The notes: generated by a model from the sequence alone, not told the origin. A DNA stretch of 64,000 bases from Aphidius gifuensis (GCF_014905175.1 NC_057793.1:13356369-13420368); one strand, 5' to 3'; positions 18,180 to 31,120 are shown, counted from the first letter of the stretch. Numbers and translations are program-made.

Positions 18180-21100
18180 AAATGTCCAAGAAAATGCAGT
18201 AGCTATAAGGAATTAATGTGACTAAGGAATTAATGTTGCCAAAAAATTATGTTTCAAGGAAATAATTCATTAGTCACATTAATTCCTTAGCTACTGCTTT
18301 TCCTTGGCTACATCTTTTCCTTAGCTACTGCTTTTCCTTGGACATTTTTTATTTATTTTATAAATAAAATACATGTAAATTTTTTTTTTTAAAATACAAA
18401 TGTCCAAGGAAAAGCAGTAGCTAAGGAAAAGATGTAATAATGAATAAAGAATTAATGTTGCCAAAGAATTATATTTCAAGGAAATAATTCATTAATCACA
18501 TTAATTCCTTAGCTACTTTTAGCTACTGCTTTTCCTTGGACATTTTTATTTATTTTATAAATAAATACATATAAAATTTTTTAAAATACAAATGTCCAGG
18601 AAAGCAGTAGCTAGAAAAGAACTAAGAAGATAATGTGACTAAGGAATTAATGTTGCCAAAGAATTATATTTCAAGGAAATAATTCATTAGTCACATTAAT
18701 TCCTTAGCTACATCTTTTCCTTAGCTACTGCTTTTCCTTGGACATTTTTTATTTATTTTATAAATAAAATACATATAAATTTTTTTTTTAAAAATACAAA
18801 TGTCCAAGGAAAAGCAGTAGCTAAGGAAAAGATGTAGCTAAGGAATTAATGTTGCCAAAGAATTATATTTCAAGGAAATAATTCATTAGTCACATTAATT
18901 CCTTAGTTACATCTTTTCCTTAGCTACTGCTTTTCCTTGGACATTTTTTATTTATTTTATAAATAAAATACATATAAATTTTTTTTTAAAAAATACAAAT
19001 GTCCAAGGAAAAGCAGTAGCTAAGGAAAAGATGTAGCTAAGGAAAAGATGTAGCTAAGGAATTAATGTTGCCAAAGAATTATATTTCAAGGAAATAATTC
19101 ATTAGTCACATTAATTCCTTAGCTACATCTTTTCCTTGGACATTTTTTATTTATTTTATAAATAAAATACATATAAATTTTTTTTTAAAAAATACAAATG
19201 TCCAAGGAAAAGCAGTAGCTAAGGAAAAGATGTAGCTAAGGAATTAATGTTGCCAAAGAATTATATTTCAAGGAAATAATTCATTAGTCACATTAATTCC
19301 TTAGCTACATCTTTTCCTTAGCTACTGCTTTTCCTTGGACCTTTTTAATTTTTTTTTATAAATAAAATACATATAAACTTTTTTAAAAATACAAATGTCA
19401 AGGAAAAGCAGTAGCTAAGGAAAAGATGTAGCTGAGGAATTGTGACTAAGAATTAATGTTGCCAAAGAATTATATTTCAAGGAAATAATTCATTAGTCAC
19501 ATTCTTCCTTACACATCTTTTCATAGCTACTTTTCCTGGACATTTTTATTTATTTTATAAATAAAATACATATAAATTTTTTTTTAAAAAATACAAATGT
19601 CCAAGGAAAAGCAGTAGCTAAGGAAAAGATGTAGCTAAGGAAAAGATGTAGCTAAGGAAAAGATGTAGCTAAGGAATTAATGTTGCCAAAGAATTATATT
19701 TCAAGGAAATAATTCATTAGTCACATTAATTCCTTAGTTACATCTTTCTTAACTACTACTCATGGACATTTTATTTATTTTATAAATAAAATACATATAA
19801 ATTTTTTAAAATACAAATGTCCAAGGAAACAGTAGCTAAGGAAAGATGTAGCTAAGGAATTAATGTTGCCAAGAATTATATTTCAAGGAAATAATTCATT
19901 AGTCACATTAATTCCTTAGTTACATCTTTCATAACTACTGCTTTCCTGGACATTTTTATTTATTTTATAAATAAAATACATATAAATTTTTTTAAAAATA
20001 CAAATGTCCAAGGAAGAGCAGTAGCTAAGGAAAAGATGTAGCTAAGGAAAAGATGTAGCTAAGGAATTAATGTTGCCAAAGAATTATATTTCAAGGAAAT
20101 AATTCATTAGTCACATTAATTCCGTAGCTACATCTTTCATCTACATCTGTTTCTTAGCTACTGTTTTTCATTGAACATTATTTATTTTTTTATAAATAAA
20201 ATACATGTAAATTTTTTTTTTAAAATACAAATGTCCAAGGAAAAGCAGTAGCTAAGGAAAAGATGTAGCTAAGGAATTAATGTAACTAAGGAATTAATGT
20301 TGCCAAAGAATTATATTTCAAGGAAATAATTCATTAGTCACATTAATTCCTTACCTACATCTTTTCCTTAGCTACTGCTTTTCCTTGGACATTTTTTATT
20401 TATTTTTTTAATAAAATACATATAAACTTTTTTTAAAATACAAATGTCCAAGGAAAAGCAGTAGCTAAGGAAAGATGTAGCTGAGGAATTAATGTGACTA
20501 AGGAATTAATGTTGCCAAAGAATTATATTTCAAGGAAATAATTCATAGTCACATTAATTCCAGCTACATCTTTTCCTTACTACTGCTTTCCTTGGACATT
20601 TTTATTTATTTTATAAATATACATATAAATTTTTTTAAAATACAAATGTCAAGGAAAAGCAGTAGCTAAGGAAAAATGTATAAAAGATGTAGCTAAGAAT
20701 TAATGTTGCCAAAGAATTATATTTCAAGGAAATAATTCATTAGTCACATTAATTCCTTAGCTACATCTTTTCCTTAGCTACTGCTTTTCCTTGGACATTT
20801 TTTATTTATTTTATAAATAAAATACATGAAAATTTTTTTTTTAAAAATACAAATGTCCAAGGAAAAGCAGTAGCTAAGGAAAAGATGTAGCTAAGGAATT
20901 AATGTTGCCAAAGAATTATATTTCAAGGAAATAATTCATTAGTCACATTAATTCCTTAGCTACATCTTTTCCTTGGACATTTTTTACTTTTTTTATAGAT
21001 AAAATACATATAAATTTTTTATAAAATACAAATGTCCAAGGAAAAGCAGTAGCTAAGGAAAAGATGTAGCTAAGGAATTAATGTGACTAAGGAATTAATG

Positions 21101-24100
21101 TTGCCAAAGAATTATATTTCAAGGAAATAATTCATTAGTCACATTAATTCCTTATCTACATCTTTTCCTTAGCTACTGTTTTTCCTTGGACATTTTAATT
21201 TATTTTATAAATAAAATACATATAAATTTTTTTTTAAAAATACAAATGTCCAAGGAAAGCAGTAGCTAAGGAAAGATGTAGCTAAAATTAATGTGACTAA
21301 GAATTAATGTTGCCAAGAATTATATTTCAAGGAAATAATTCATTAGTCACATTAATTCCTTAGCTACATCTTTTCATAGCTACTGCTTTCCTTGGACATT
21401 TTTATTTATTTTATAAATAAAATACATATAAATTTTTTTAAAAAACAAATGTCCAAGGAAAAGCAGTAAGGAAAAGAATAGCTATGAAAAGATGTAGCTA
21501 AGGAATTAATGTTGCCAAAAATTATATTTCAAGGAAATAATTCATTAGTCACATTAATTCCTTAGTTACATCTTTCATTACTATCTGTTTTCTTAGCTAC
21601 TGCTTTTCCTTGGACATTTTTATTTATTTTATAAATAAAATACATATAAATTTTTTTAAAATACAAATGTCCAAGGAAAAGCAGTAGCTAAGAAAAGATG
21701 TAGCTAAGGAATTAATGTGACTAAGGAATTAATGTTGCCAAAGAATATATATTTCAAGGAAATAATTCATTAATCACATTAATTCTTACATCTTTTCATA
21801 GCTACTGCTTTTCCTGGACATTTTTATTTATTTTTTAATAAAATACATATAAACTTTTTTTAAAAATACAAATGTCCAGGAAAAGCAGTAGCTAAGAAAA
21901 AAGATAGCTGAGGAAATATGTAAGGAATTAATGTTGCCAAAGAATTATATTTCAAGGAAATAATTCATTAGTCACATTAATTCATAGCTACATCTTTCAT
22001 AGCTTTTCCTTGGACATTTTTTATTTATTTTATAAATAAAATACATATAAATTTTTTTTTAAAAAATACAAATGTCCAAGGAAAAGCAGTAGCTAAGGAA
22101 AAGATGTAGCTAAGGAAAAGATGTAGCTAAGGAAAAGATGTAGCTAAGGAATTAATGTTGCCAAAGAATTATATTTCAAGGAAATAATTCATTAGTCACA
22201 TTAATTCCTTAGTTACATCTTTTCCTTAGCTACTGCTTTTCCTTGGACATTTTTTATTTATTTTATAAATAAAATACATATAAATTTTTTTTTAAAAAAT
22301 ACAAATGTCCAAGGAAAAGCAGTAGCTAAGGAAAAGATGTAGCTAAGAATTAATAAATTATATTTCAAGGAAATAATTCATTAGTCACATTAATTCCTTA
22401 GTTACATCTTTTCATAACTACTACTCCTGGACATTTTTATTTATTTTATAAATAAAATACATATAAATTTTTTTTTAAAAAATACAAATGTCCAAGGAAA
22501 AGCAGTAGCTAAGGAAAAGATGTAGCTAAGGAAAAGATGTAGCTAAGGAATTAATGTTGCCAAAGAATTATATTTCAAGGAAATAATTCATTAGTCACAT
22601 TAATTCCTTAGCTTATCTTCACTGCTATCTGTTCTTAACTACTGCTTTCCTTGGACATTTTTTATTTATTTTATAAATAAAATACATATAAATTTTTTTT
22701 AAAATACAAATGTCCAAGGAAAAGAGTAGCTAAGGAAAAGATGTAGCTAAGGAATTAATGTGACTAAGGAATTAATGTTGCCAAAGAATTATATTTCAAG
22801 GAAATAATTCATTAATCACATTAATTCCTTAGCTACATCTTTTCCTTAGCTACTGCTTTTCCTTGGACATTTTTTATTTATTTTATAAATAAAATACATA
22901 TAAACTTTTTTTTTAAAAATACAAATGTCCAAGAAAAAGCGGTAGCTAAGGAAAAGATGTAGCTGAGGAATTAATGTGATTAAGGAATTAATGTTGCCAA
23001 AAAATTATGTTTCAAGGAAATAATTCCTTAGTCACATTAATTTCTCAGCTACATTTTTTCCTTAGCTACTGCTTTTCCTTGGACATTTTTTATTTATTTT
23101 ATAAATAAAATACATATAAATTTTTTTTTAAAAAATACAAATGTCCAAGGAAAAGCAGTAGCTAAGGAAAAGATGTAGCTAAGGAAAAGATGTAGCTAAG
23201 GAATTAATGTTGCCAAAGAATTATATTTCAAGGAAATAATTCATTAGTCACATTAATTCCTTAGTTATCTTTTCATATACTCCTGGACATTTTTATTTAT
23301 TTTATAAATAAAATACATATAAATTTTTAAAAATACAAATGTCCAAGGAAAAGCAGTAGCTAAGGAAAAGATGTAGCTAAGAAATTAATGTTGCCAAAGA
23401 ATTATATTTCGAGGAAATAATTCATTAGTCACATTAATTTCTTAGCTACATCTTTTCCTTAGCTACTTTTCCTGGACATTTTTATTTATTTTATAAATAA
23501 AATACATATAAATTTTTTTTTAAAATACAAATGTCCAAGGAAAAGCTGTAGCTAAGAAAAAGCAGTAGCTAAGGAAAAGATGTAGCTAAGGAATTGAGGT
23601 TGCCAAAGAATTATGTTTCAAGGAAATAATTCCTTAGTCACAATAATTCCTCAGCTACATCTTTTCCTTAGCTACTGCTTTTCCTTGGACATTTTTTATT
23701 TCTTTTATAAATAAAATACAAGTAAATTTATTTTTTAAAAATACAAATGTCCAAGGAAAAGCAGTAGCTAAGGAAAAGATGTAGCTAAGGAATTAATGTG
23801 ACTAAGGAATTAATGTTGCCAAAAAATTGTGTTTCAAGGAAATAATTCCTTAGTCACAATAATTCCTTAGCTACATCTTTTCCTAACTACTTTCCTTGGA
23901 CATTTTTTATTTATTTTATAAATAAAATACATATAAATTTTTTTTTTAAAAATACAAATGTCCAAGGAAAAGCAGTAGCTAAGGAAAAGATGTAGCTAAG
24001 GAAAAGATGTAGCTAAGGAATTAATGTTGCCAAAGAATTATATTTCAAGGAAATAATTCATTAGTCACATTAATTCCTTAGCTACATCTTTTCCTTAGCT

Positions 24101-25130
24101 ACATCTGTTTCTTAGCTACTGCTTTTCCTTGGACATTTTTTATTTATTTTATAAATAAAATACATATAAATTTTTTTTTTTAAAATACAAATGTCCAAGG
24201 AAAAGCAGTAGCTAAGGAAAAGATGTAGCTAAGGAATTAATGTGACTAAGGAATTAATGTTGCCAAAGAATTATATTTCAAGGAAATAATTCATTAATCA
24301 CATTAATTCCTTAGCTACATCTTTTCCTTAGCTACTGCTTTTCCTTGGACATTTTTTATTTATTTTTTTAATAAAATACATATAAACTTTTTTTTTAAAA
24401 ATACAAATGTCCAAGGAAAAGCAGTAGCTAAGGAAAAGATGTAGCTGAGGAATTAATGTGACTAAGGAATTAATGTTGCCAAAGAATTATATTTCAAGGA
24501 AATAATTCATTAGTCACATTAATTCCTTAGCTACATCTTTTCCTTAGCTACTGCTTTTCCTTGGACATTTTTTATTTATTTTATAAATAAAATACATATA
24601 AATTTTTTTTTAAAAAATACAAATGTCCAAGGAAAAGCAGTAGCTAAGGAAAAGATGTAGCTAAGGAAAAGATGTAGCTAAGGAAAAGATGTAGCTAAGG
24701 AATTAATGTTGCCAAAGAATTATATTTCAAGGAAATAATTCATTAGTCACATTAATTCCTTAGTTACATCTTTCATAACTACTTTTCTTGGACATTTTTT
24801 ATTTATTTTATAAATAAAATACATATCAATTTTTTTTTAAAAAATACAAATGTCCAAGGAAAAGCAGTAGCTAAGGAAAAGATGTAGCTAAGGAAAAGAT
24901 GTAGCTAAGGAATTAATGTTGCCAAAGAATTATATTTCAAGGAAATAATTCATTAGTCACATTAATTCCTTAGCTACATCTTTTCCTTAGCTACATCTGT
25001 TTCTTAGCTACTGCTTTTCCTTGGACATTTTTTATTCATTTTATAAATAAAATACATATAAATTTTTTTTTCTAAAATACAAATGTCCAAGAAAAAGCAG
25101 TAGCTAAGGAAAAGAGGTTGCCCTACATGT
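18180..25130. repeat. Palindromic satellite, ~35 copies of a ~200-bp unit
   Basis: Each unit runs GTCCAAGGAAAAGCAGTAGC, one to four 17-bp TAGCTAAGGAAAAGATG subunits, GGAATTAATGTGACTAA, a short loop with TTGCCAAAGAATTATATTTC, then the inverted complement back to GCTACTGCTTTTCCTTGGAC, and an AT spacer that is itself palindromic (TTTATTTTATAAATAAAAT). Spacing of the marker ACAAATGTCC is about 200 bp. Every unit can form a hairpin with a stem of about 60-75 bp. Copies differ in the number of 17-mers and by many small deletions. Diverged units continue to about 25345. Confidence 0.95.
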
Positions 25131-25549
25131 TAATTTCTTTGGCAAAATATATTTCGTATAAATTAACATGTGACAACATCCTTTCCTTAGCTACCATTTT
25201 TCCTATGACCATTTATTTTTTTAAATTAATAAAACGCTATGGGAAAAGTATTAGCTAAGGAAAAGAGGATGCCTACATGTTAATTCCTTTGGCAAAATTA
25301 ATTTTATATTAATTAACATGTGGCTACATCTTTTCCATAGACATTTTTTCAATAGCTTTCTATTTATCATACGATATTAAATAAATAAATAAAAATAAAA
25401 AATATTAATCACATTTCAAATTATAATATAAATCAGTCGGTAGCATAGTTCGGGCCGATATTAAAGATATTATTGTCATATTATCCACATTCTCCCCTCC
25501 TCCCACCTAAACGCAAAAATCGGTCTCTGCGCATGGGAAAAATCTTCAG
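25131..25549. other. Diverged satellite units and inner flank of the hAT right end
   Basis: Two degraded satellite-like units (GAAAAGAGGTTGCC... and GAAAAGAGGATGCC..., with TTAACATGTGGCTACATC) are followed by about 200 bp of unique sequence leading into the right inverted end. No gene. Confidence 0.6.
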
Positions 25550-26100
25550 TTAGGGAAAAAAATAAGCCCAGAAAAAAATACACGTAGTGCTACCCCCCTG
25601 TGTATTATCATTGTGCAATGGTGTGTTTGCACTTTGGGATTTTCGGCACATACGACAGTCAGACTTATCCTTTAATCCTCTGGCACAGCCTGGATAGTAG
25701 TATGTGTCACAATTATTGCATTTAATTTTATCATTCACTATTTTGTTTTTGCAAGTAGCACAGGTGTGTATATCGAAACTGTCACTTTGAGATGCCATGT
25801 TTACAGGTTTAGTACTTGATAATAAATTGGTGTAGATAAAGTAGCTGGCGATTTCCAGAACTGGATAAAATGTTGGGAATTCACCAGAAGAAAAAAAAAG
25901 ATGATCAGAATTATGATGTGAACAAGATGCACTTAATAGGTTACACACCTAGTTTTAAGCTATTTTTGATAGACAGATAGTAATCTTGATATAAGATATA
26001 GTATTACAAGTCACAACACAAAGATTACAATGTACAAGTTAATGCCGTCGGGCCACGTGTAATGCAAGCTTTCACAAGTCTAAAATATGTTCACAGAGTT

Positions 26101-26700
26101 TCACTTTTTACACTAAAAGCACCGGTTCCTATTGGGGCACTTTATTCACAGTTATTTAGAGATGCACTTGTTTATTTAATTATTTAATTAGTTAGTTAAA
26201 TTCAAGAACAAGATGCGTCAGACACTTGTATGCAGGCATCAGCCATGCATGTTGCACAAGGTCTTAGACACAGAGTACTGAAGCAATTCACGTGATTGTT
26301 AAATTAATAATAATATTTACACTTCTTTCAGTAAATTATAAACTTTTTACGAATAAACAGTAAATTATTATTGATAAAAAGATGTTTAAAACAGTTACTT
26401 AATGCGGAGCAAAAAAAAGTACAACAAGCTTAAGCGCCGTCTGGCGAGCCAAAAATATTCATTGAAAGCTTTGATAAATAAATACACAGCAATTGCATCG
26501 TGTTTGCGGCAATCCGAGATAATAATAACTGTTTTATGTTAAATAGCACCATTTTTATTATAGTAAAAAACAATTGGAAATAACGTAGCCTGATTATTGT
26601 TGAAATGATAACCTGATAACAATTAAAACAAGAGAAACTATTTTTTTTTATTGTAATTTTTTTAGTTTATTGCTTTAAAATATAAATTAAAATATAAATA
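26101..26700. other. Non-coding, LINE 5' region / transposon intron boundary
   Basis: No coding sequence is visible. The stretch must contain the junction between the LINE 5' end and the intron downstream of the transposase second exon, but I could not place it or find a target duplication. Confidence 0.4.
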
Positions 26701-26724
26701 AAATACTTTAATATATAATAAATA

Positions 26725-27372
26725 ACGTACCTAATTTTTTAGCTGGTGTTGGAAGGATGCCTTTTTCTTGCACTATTTGTTTTGCTTTATTAACGAGATG
26801 ATGGCTTGTATTTATTGCTCTGACAACTTGACAAACCCTCCAAGAAGAAGGCAATATTGAGTGTCAATATTTGAATTTTTTCGTCATTTGTTGTTTTCTC
26901 ATCATGAAATTTTTTTTGTACAGATCTATTGTTGATTAAGGAAAAATTTCTTCATTCTAAAAAATTTGATTGTTTTTATTGGATAAATTAATTATCAAAA
27001 TTATATAGTTTACATATTAAAAGTTATGCAATTTTAAGTATGTATTGTAATTTCAATAGTTTTGTAATTTTTATTATTTTTAATTATTGATAAACTTACA
27101 CATAAATCATCATCTGTAAAAAAAGAATCACCATCACTATCATCATCATAATCACTGTTATCATCACATGAATCTGCTGTTTCTGTTTTTTTTTTCACTT
27201 GCATTTTTCCAATATGAGTTCTACACGACGAACAAATATACTCATTTGTTGTCAAATTCTTAATTTTATTTATCATTGATGCAGTAACTCGTTGAAGAAT
27301 TATTCGTCTATTTTTACCATGAGTTCCTTTATTAAAAGGGTCACAACACTTATTTTTGACACGTAAAGACAT
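26725..27372 (-). pseudogene. Transposase-like protein, N-terminal exons
   Basis: The first exon starts with ATG at 27372 and encodes a basic region with CCDPF near residue 9 and the Cys pair ICSSCRTHIG near residue 50, followed by an acidic Asp/Ser tract. A second coding block on the minus strand, about 26825-26730, reads SHHLVNKAKQIVQEKGILPTPAKK and ends at a GTACGT donor. This is the N-terminal zinc-binding part of the same family whose C-terminus lies at 15928-16560, about 9 kb away across the nested LINE and hAT element. Exon borders are approximate. Confidence 0.55.
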
Positions 27373-28124
27373 TTTAAATAATTAAATAACATAAAATATT
27401 GTATAAAACCGTGGACACAACAGTAACACGTCTTTCTCATATCTGTATTTTTTACAAGTCAGACGTCTCAACAGAAAGAAAAACAAAAGATGATTTTCAT
27501 CTGTCTTCGTTTTATTGAAAAATAAAAAAAAAAAAAAAGAATATATGTTTAATTTAGTTCGCAAGGGCGGTTGAACAAAAGTCGAGCGCGAGTCAGTTAC
27601 TAGACGTCAGAGCAAGTTTTTTTTTTCTGTTTATTTATTTAAATAATGAAGTTATGAAAATGCTAAGCTGGGATTTTTTTTTTAAAATATTTTTATGCCA
27701 AAGATTAATATATAAAAAAAAAAAAAAAAAAAAAAAAATGGGGCCAAGTTTGAAAAAAATAACTTTCAATTGTTTATTTAAGAAAATATGCCATAAATAT
27801 TGTTTAAACAATTTTTTTTTAATTTTTATTTTAAACTATAAATATTAATGAAACTTTTTTGTATCTTGAATTTTTTCGATTAAATAAATAGTTTTCCAAT
27901 AAAAAGCATAAACAAACTGCTAGTTTTAGAAAAAAATCATCAAAAACCAAAATTAAAAAAATTCTAAGTCAAAAAATTTTGAAAAAAAAAAAAAAAAAAA
28001 AATACCTATTACATATTTTTAGCCATAGATTAATAAAAAAAATATTTTGGGCAAATCCATTTTTTGAATATAAAAGACCCGTGGAATTAGCCATATATTA
28101 TATATAAATATGAAATTTAAATTA

Positions 28125-28280
28125 GGAAAAAAGGTGGGGTCAAGTTTGAAATTTTGTCAACAGTTAAGCCTTAATTATATTCATTAAAGATATATTTAAT
28201 TCTTGACTTTTTTTGGGACCACATCTTTTTGTATTCAAAAATAAAATAGTTGAACGATTTCGAATACTTGACGCTAGTTT
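28125..28280 (+). repeat. Single arm of the 50.7/51.3-kb inverted-repeat family
   Basis: GTGGGGTCAAGTTTGAAATTTTGTCAACAG through TCGAATACTTGACGC (quoted in part) matches the arms at 50683-50858 and 51253-51433. Only one arm is present here. Confidence 0.75.
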
Positions 28281-28299
28281 TATATACAATTAATTATAG

Positions 28300-29640
28300 T
28301 TGAAATAATTCATTGATTAATCTTAATTTTTAATTAATTTAATCTATAGACAGATGCTTTTGGCAGCTGATTTAGATATTTAAAAATAAATCCTTTTACA
28401 TATAACTCAATGGAAAAACAAAAACTCATTAAACTTTATGGAAAGAAAAATAAATTTATGATAGTAGAAATTGCTAAGGAATTAATTTAGACTAGGAATT
28501 AATATATTTAGTTACACTCTTTCCCTAGATACATCCCTAGATAATTAATTAATCAAAAAGCTATTGGTGACTGTTGCTAAAGATTAGATGCAACCAAATA
28601 AATTATTTCATTATCTAGATCAGTTTCTCTGCAATATTTTCTATAATACAATAGAATCATTGTGCCAAATTGATTGTATCTTCAATAGACTTCGATGACA
28701 TCATAGATCAATTTCCATCGACAACGCCAGAAGACAAAAACTGTTTTGATTTTGTAATGATTCATTCTTCATCTATATAACTTTTAAAATATTTTGTCTT
28801 TTATATTATTATCCACAACAATTTTTATTTAAAAAAAAAAAATAATTTCAATATATTCTGGCGGTTTTGCTTGTTATATATATTATTGTTCAATACACCT
28901 AACAAATGATTTTTTTTTATATATTATATTGATAAAAATAGGGCGCAAAATATAGTTTTGCCCAGGGCGTAAAAATTCCTTGTTACGGCACTGGAAATGA
29001 CTTGAATTGAATACACACGCAATCACTCACTTAATTGAATATTGAATTATAACAATTATAAGTAATACTAAGTGTTTAAAAATAATTATTTAGTTTAAAT
29101 TATTAACAATAACTGTATTGATAAAGCTTAACTGGCTTTGCTCCGGATAATTTTACAACCATCCTCAACGCCGCCTAGCGGTATATTAATTATTATTATA
29201 ATTATTATAAATTAATTTGTTTTTATTTTTAAATCATTATATCGTTGAAGATAGTTGTTTATCTTCATATATATTTCCAGATCGTTCGACATCATAATTC
29301 TCATATAGATCGTTGACGATAGACAGACATCGTTGGAGATCGTCAGTGATAGTCACTGATGCGAACAAAAGCGACATCTTCAACGATCTTCCATAGACGA
29401 TCTTTGAAGATTTTCAAAAATCACTTTTCTACCGGGGGGGTTATAAAAATCAAAAATAAAATAAAGCCGACACGGTTAAAATAATATGTCCAGATTTCTC
29501 GGAAAATATTTTTTCCTTTACTATAAAATTTAATTAAATAAATAATTATGAATGACGACATGCATGCTCAAATATCAAAATTCGTTGGATATAAAAAATA
29601 AATAAATAAAATGAGTCGCATGAGCAAGACACATTTCAAC
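28300..29640. other. Non-coding, scattered repeat fragments
   Basis: No gene. A short stretch near 28460-28560 resembles the TAGCTAAG satellite (TTGCTAAGGAATTAATTTAG, TAGTTACACTCTTTCCCTAG). A CGTTG/GATCG-rich segment at 29240-29430 with internal inverted repeats (ATCGTTGAAGAT / ATCTTCAACGAT) looks like another MITE fragment. Confidence 0.5.
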
Positions 29641-30267
29641 GGTGGTTCTCCCCAGGTAGAAATTAGACTCGGGGATCGAGGCTTCACGCGTGGATCGACG
29701 TCGGGAGCGAGCTCTATTCGATGTCGGAATGTAACGCTATTCGACGTTGAAACGAGACTAAAACGAGGCTAAAAAAAAAAAAAGTGGGATAGAACCTAAA
29801 AAGGTTATTATTTAAATGTTTTACATAGTTTTATTGTAAATAATAGTAAAACTAATAATTATTATTGATAAAACAACATAATTAATGAATTTTAAGGTGT
29901 TTTTCTATTCAGTCTCGGTAACCGCTTTTTAGTCCCGATTCGACGTCAAAACGAGTCAAAAACGAGGCTAAAAAAAAAAAAGTTGAAAGATACTTAAAAA
30001 CGATATTATTTGATTATTTTATATAGTTTTATTGTAAATTATAAAAAAATAAATAATTATTATTTATAAAACAACATAATTAATGAATTTTACGGTATTT
30101 TTCTATTCAGTCTCGGTGTAACCGGTTTTTAGTCTCGATTCGACGTCGAAACGAGACAAAAACAAGGCTAAAGGTGGAGCCACAAACATGCACCAATTTA
30201 TACTACGCATCTTATGTTCGCTTTTTTTTCAAAGTAAATTACATGTAATATAATTATGTAAAAAAAA

Positions 30268-31120
30268 AATAATATCCAAGGAAAAGCAGTAGCTAAGGAA
30301 AAGATGTAGCTAGGAAATTGATGTAGCCAGAAAAATTATGCGGTAAGCAACATTTATTTTTTAGCTACACCTTTTTTCCAGCTACTGTTTTTTTTTAGAC
30401 AACTTCATTTTTTGAAGTGAATTACATGTAATATATTTATGTAAAAAGGAATAATGTCCAAGAAAAAGATGTAACTAAAGAAAAGATGTGACTAAGGAAA
30501 AGATGTAGCTAAGGAATTAAGGCTATTTATTTTTTGAATGAAATACATGTAAATTTATTTTTTTAAAATACAAATGTCCAAGGAAAAGCAGTAGCTAAGG
30601 AAAAGCTGTAGCTAAAGAATTGAGGTTGCCAAAGAATTATGTTTTAAGGAAATAATGTTGCTAAAAATATAATTCTTCGGCAACCCTCTTATCTTTTCAC
30701 CCAACTACTACTCACTGAACATTTTTATTTCTTTTATAAATAAAATATATGAAAATTTATTTTTTAAAAATACAAATGTCCAAGGAAAAGCAGTAGCTAA
30801 GGAGAGGATGTAGCTAAGGAATTGAGGGTGCCAAAGAATTATTTTTTAAGGAAATAATGTTGCTAAAAATATAATTCTTTGGCAACTTCAATTCCTTAGC
30901 TACATCTTTTCCTTAGCTACATCTCTCCTGAGCTACTGTTTTTCCTTGGACATTATTTTTTTTTACATAAATATATTACAGGTAATTTACTTTGACAAAA
31001 AAGCTTGTCCGAAAAAAGCAGTAGCTTAAGAAAAGATGTAGCTAAGGAATTCATGTAGCCAATTGAATTATAGGACAAGCAACTTTATTCTTCTAAGTAC
31101 TGCTTTTCCTCGATATTTTA
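30268..31120. repeat. Satellite units related to the 18-25 kb array
   Basis: Four palindromic units contain GCAGTAGCTAAGGAAAAG and its inverse. Loop sequences differ (GGAAATAATGTTGCTAAAAA), so this is a distinct subfamily of the same satellite in a different carrier. Confidence 0.85.

Larger units (their letters stand above)
17895..25600. mobile_element. 7.7-kb non-autonomous hAT-type element filled with satellite
   Basis: Both ends start CAGGGGG-R-TAGCACTAC-R-TGTATTTTT and pair over roughly 35 bp in inverted orientation. A perfect 8-bp duplication TGTATTAT flanks it at 17887-17894 and 25601-25608. CAGGG ends and an 8-bp duplication point to the hAT superfamily. No transposase is present. 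About 300 bp of unique sequence lies inside each end; the interior is the palindromic satellite. The size is unusual for a non-coding hAT element and must reflect array expansion after or before insertion. Confidence 0.85.
17085..25798 (-). pseudogene. LINE ORF1 (PHD-like finger + coiled coil + RRM-like), split by the hAT element
   Basis: The start ATG is at 25798. Residues about 7-55 form a Cys-rich PHD/C4HC3-like finger: CATCKNKIV, CNNCDTYYYPGC and CRMC. At 25609 the frame meets the hAT element; on the other side, from 17886, the same frame continues after one copy of the 8-bp duplication with Lys/Asn-rich helical repeats (KINDAMESIKKSC). After at least one frame break near 17670 the domain EMEDRLSRKKNFIVFNM follows, typical of LINE ORF1 RNA-binding cores, and ends at 17085. 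ORF1 proteins coat LINE RNA. The insertion and internal frame breaks inactivate it. Confidence 0.65.
16563..26100 (-). mobile_element. Non-LTR retrotransposon (LINE) remnant, internally deleted and split
   Basis: On the minus strand the order is ORF1 with PHD-like finger and RRM-like domain (25798 to 17085), a short decayed start of an endonuclease-type ORF2 (about 17060-16960, with YQNARSIKCK), then a 3' end reading GAGGCGTAGTTCAAATAAAA and an A-rich tail that joins the transposase gene at 16563. Most of ORF2 is missing. The hAT element at 17895-25600 interrupts ORF1. The 5' end is uncertain, roughly 26.0-26.6 kb. Confidence 0.65.
15470..27835 (-). mobile_element. DNA transposon with ~250-bp inverted ends, host of nested insertions
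   Basis: 15470-15730 and 27590-27835 are inverted copies of each other: both contain AGTTTAAAATAAAAATT, TTGTTTAAACAAT, GGCCCCATTTT / AATGGGGCC and CTGACG. Between them, on the minus strand, lie the 5' and 3' parts of one transposase-like gene in the right order and orientation. The roughly 12.4-kb length is due to a LINE inserted in the gene and a hAT element inserted in the LINE. No target duplication was visible; on the left the Helitron end touches the terminus. Confidence 0.7.

Noticed and set aside
18180..25350. CRISPR array
   Set aside because: The repeats are ~200 bp, palindromic, with no unique spacers and no cas genes, in a eukaryotic context. It is satellite DNA.
17895..25600. Centromeric satellite
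   Set aside because: The array is bounded by transposon ends with an 8-bp target duplication and sits inside a LINE; there is no evidence for a centromere.
27654..27848. 64-codon Lys/Phe-rich ORF
   Set aside because: It lies in the transposon inverted end and reads through poly-A; the inverted copy at 15.5 kb does not preserve it.
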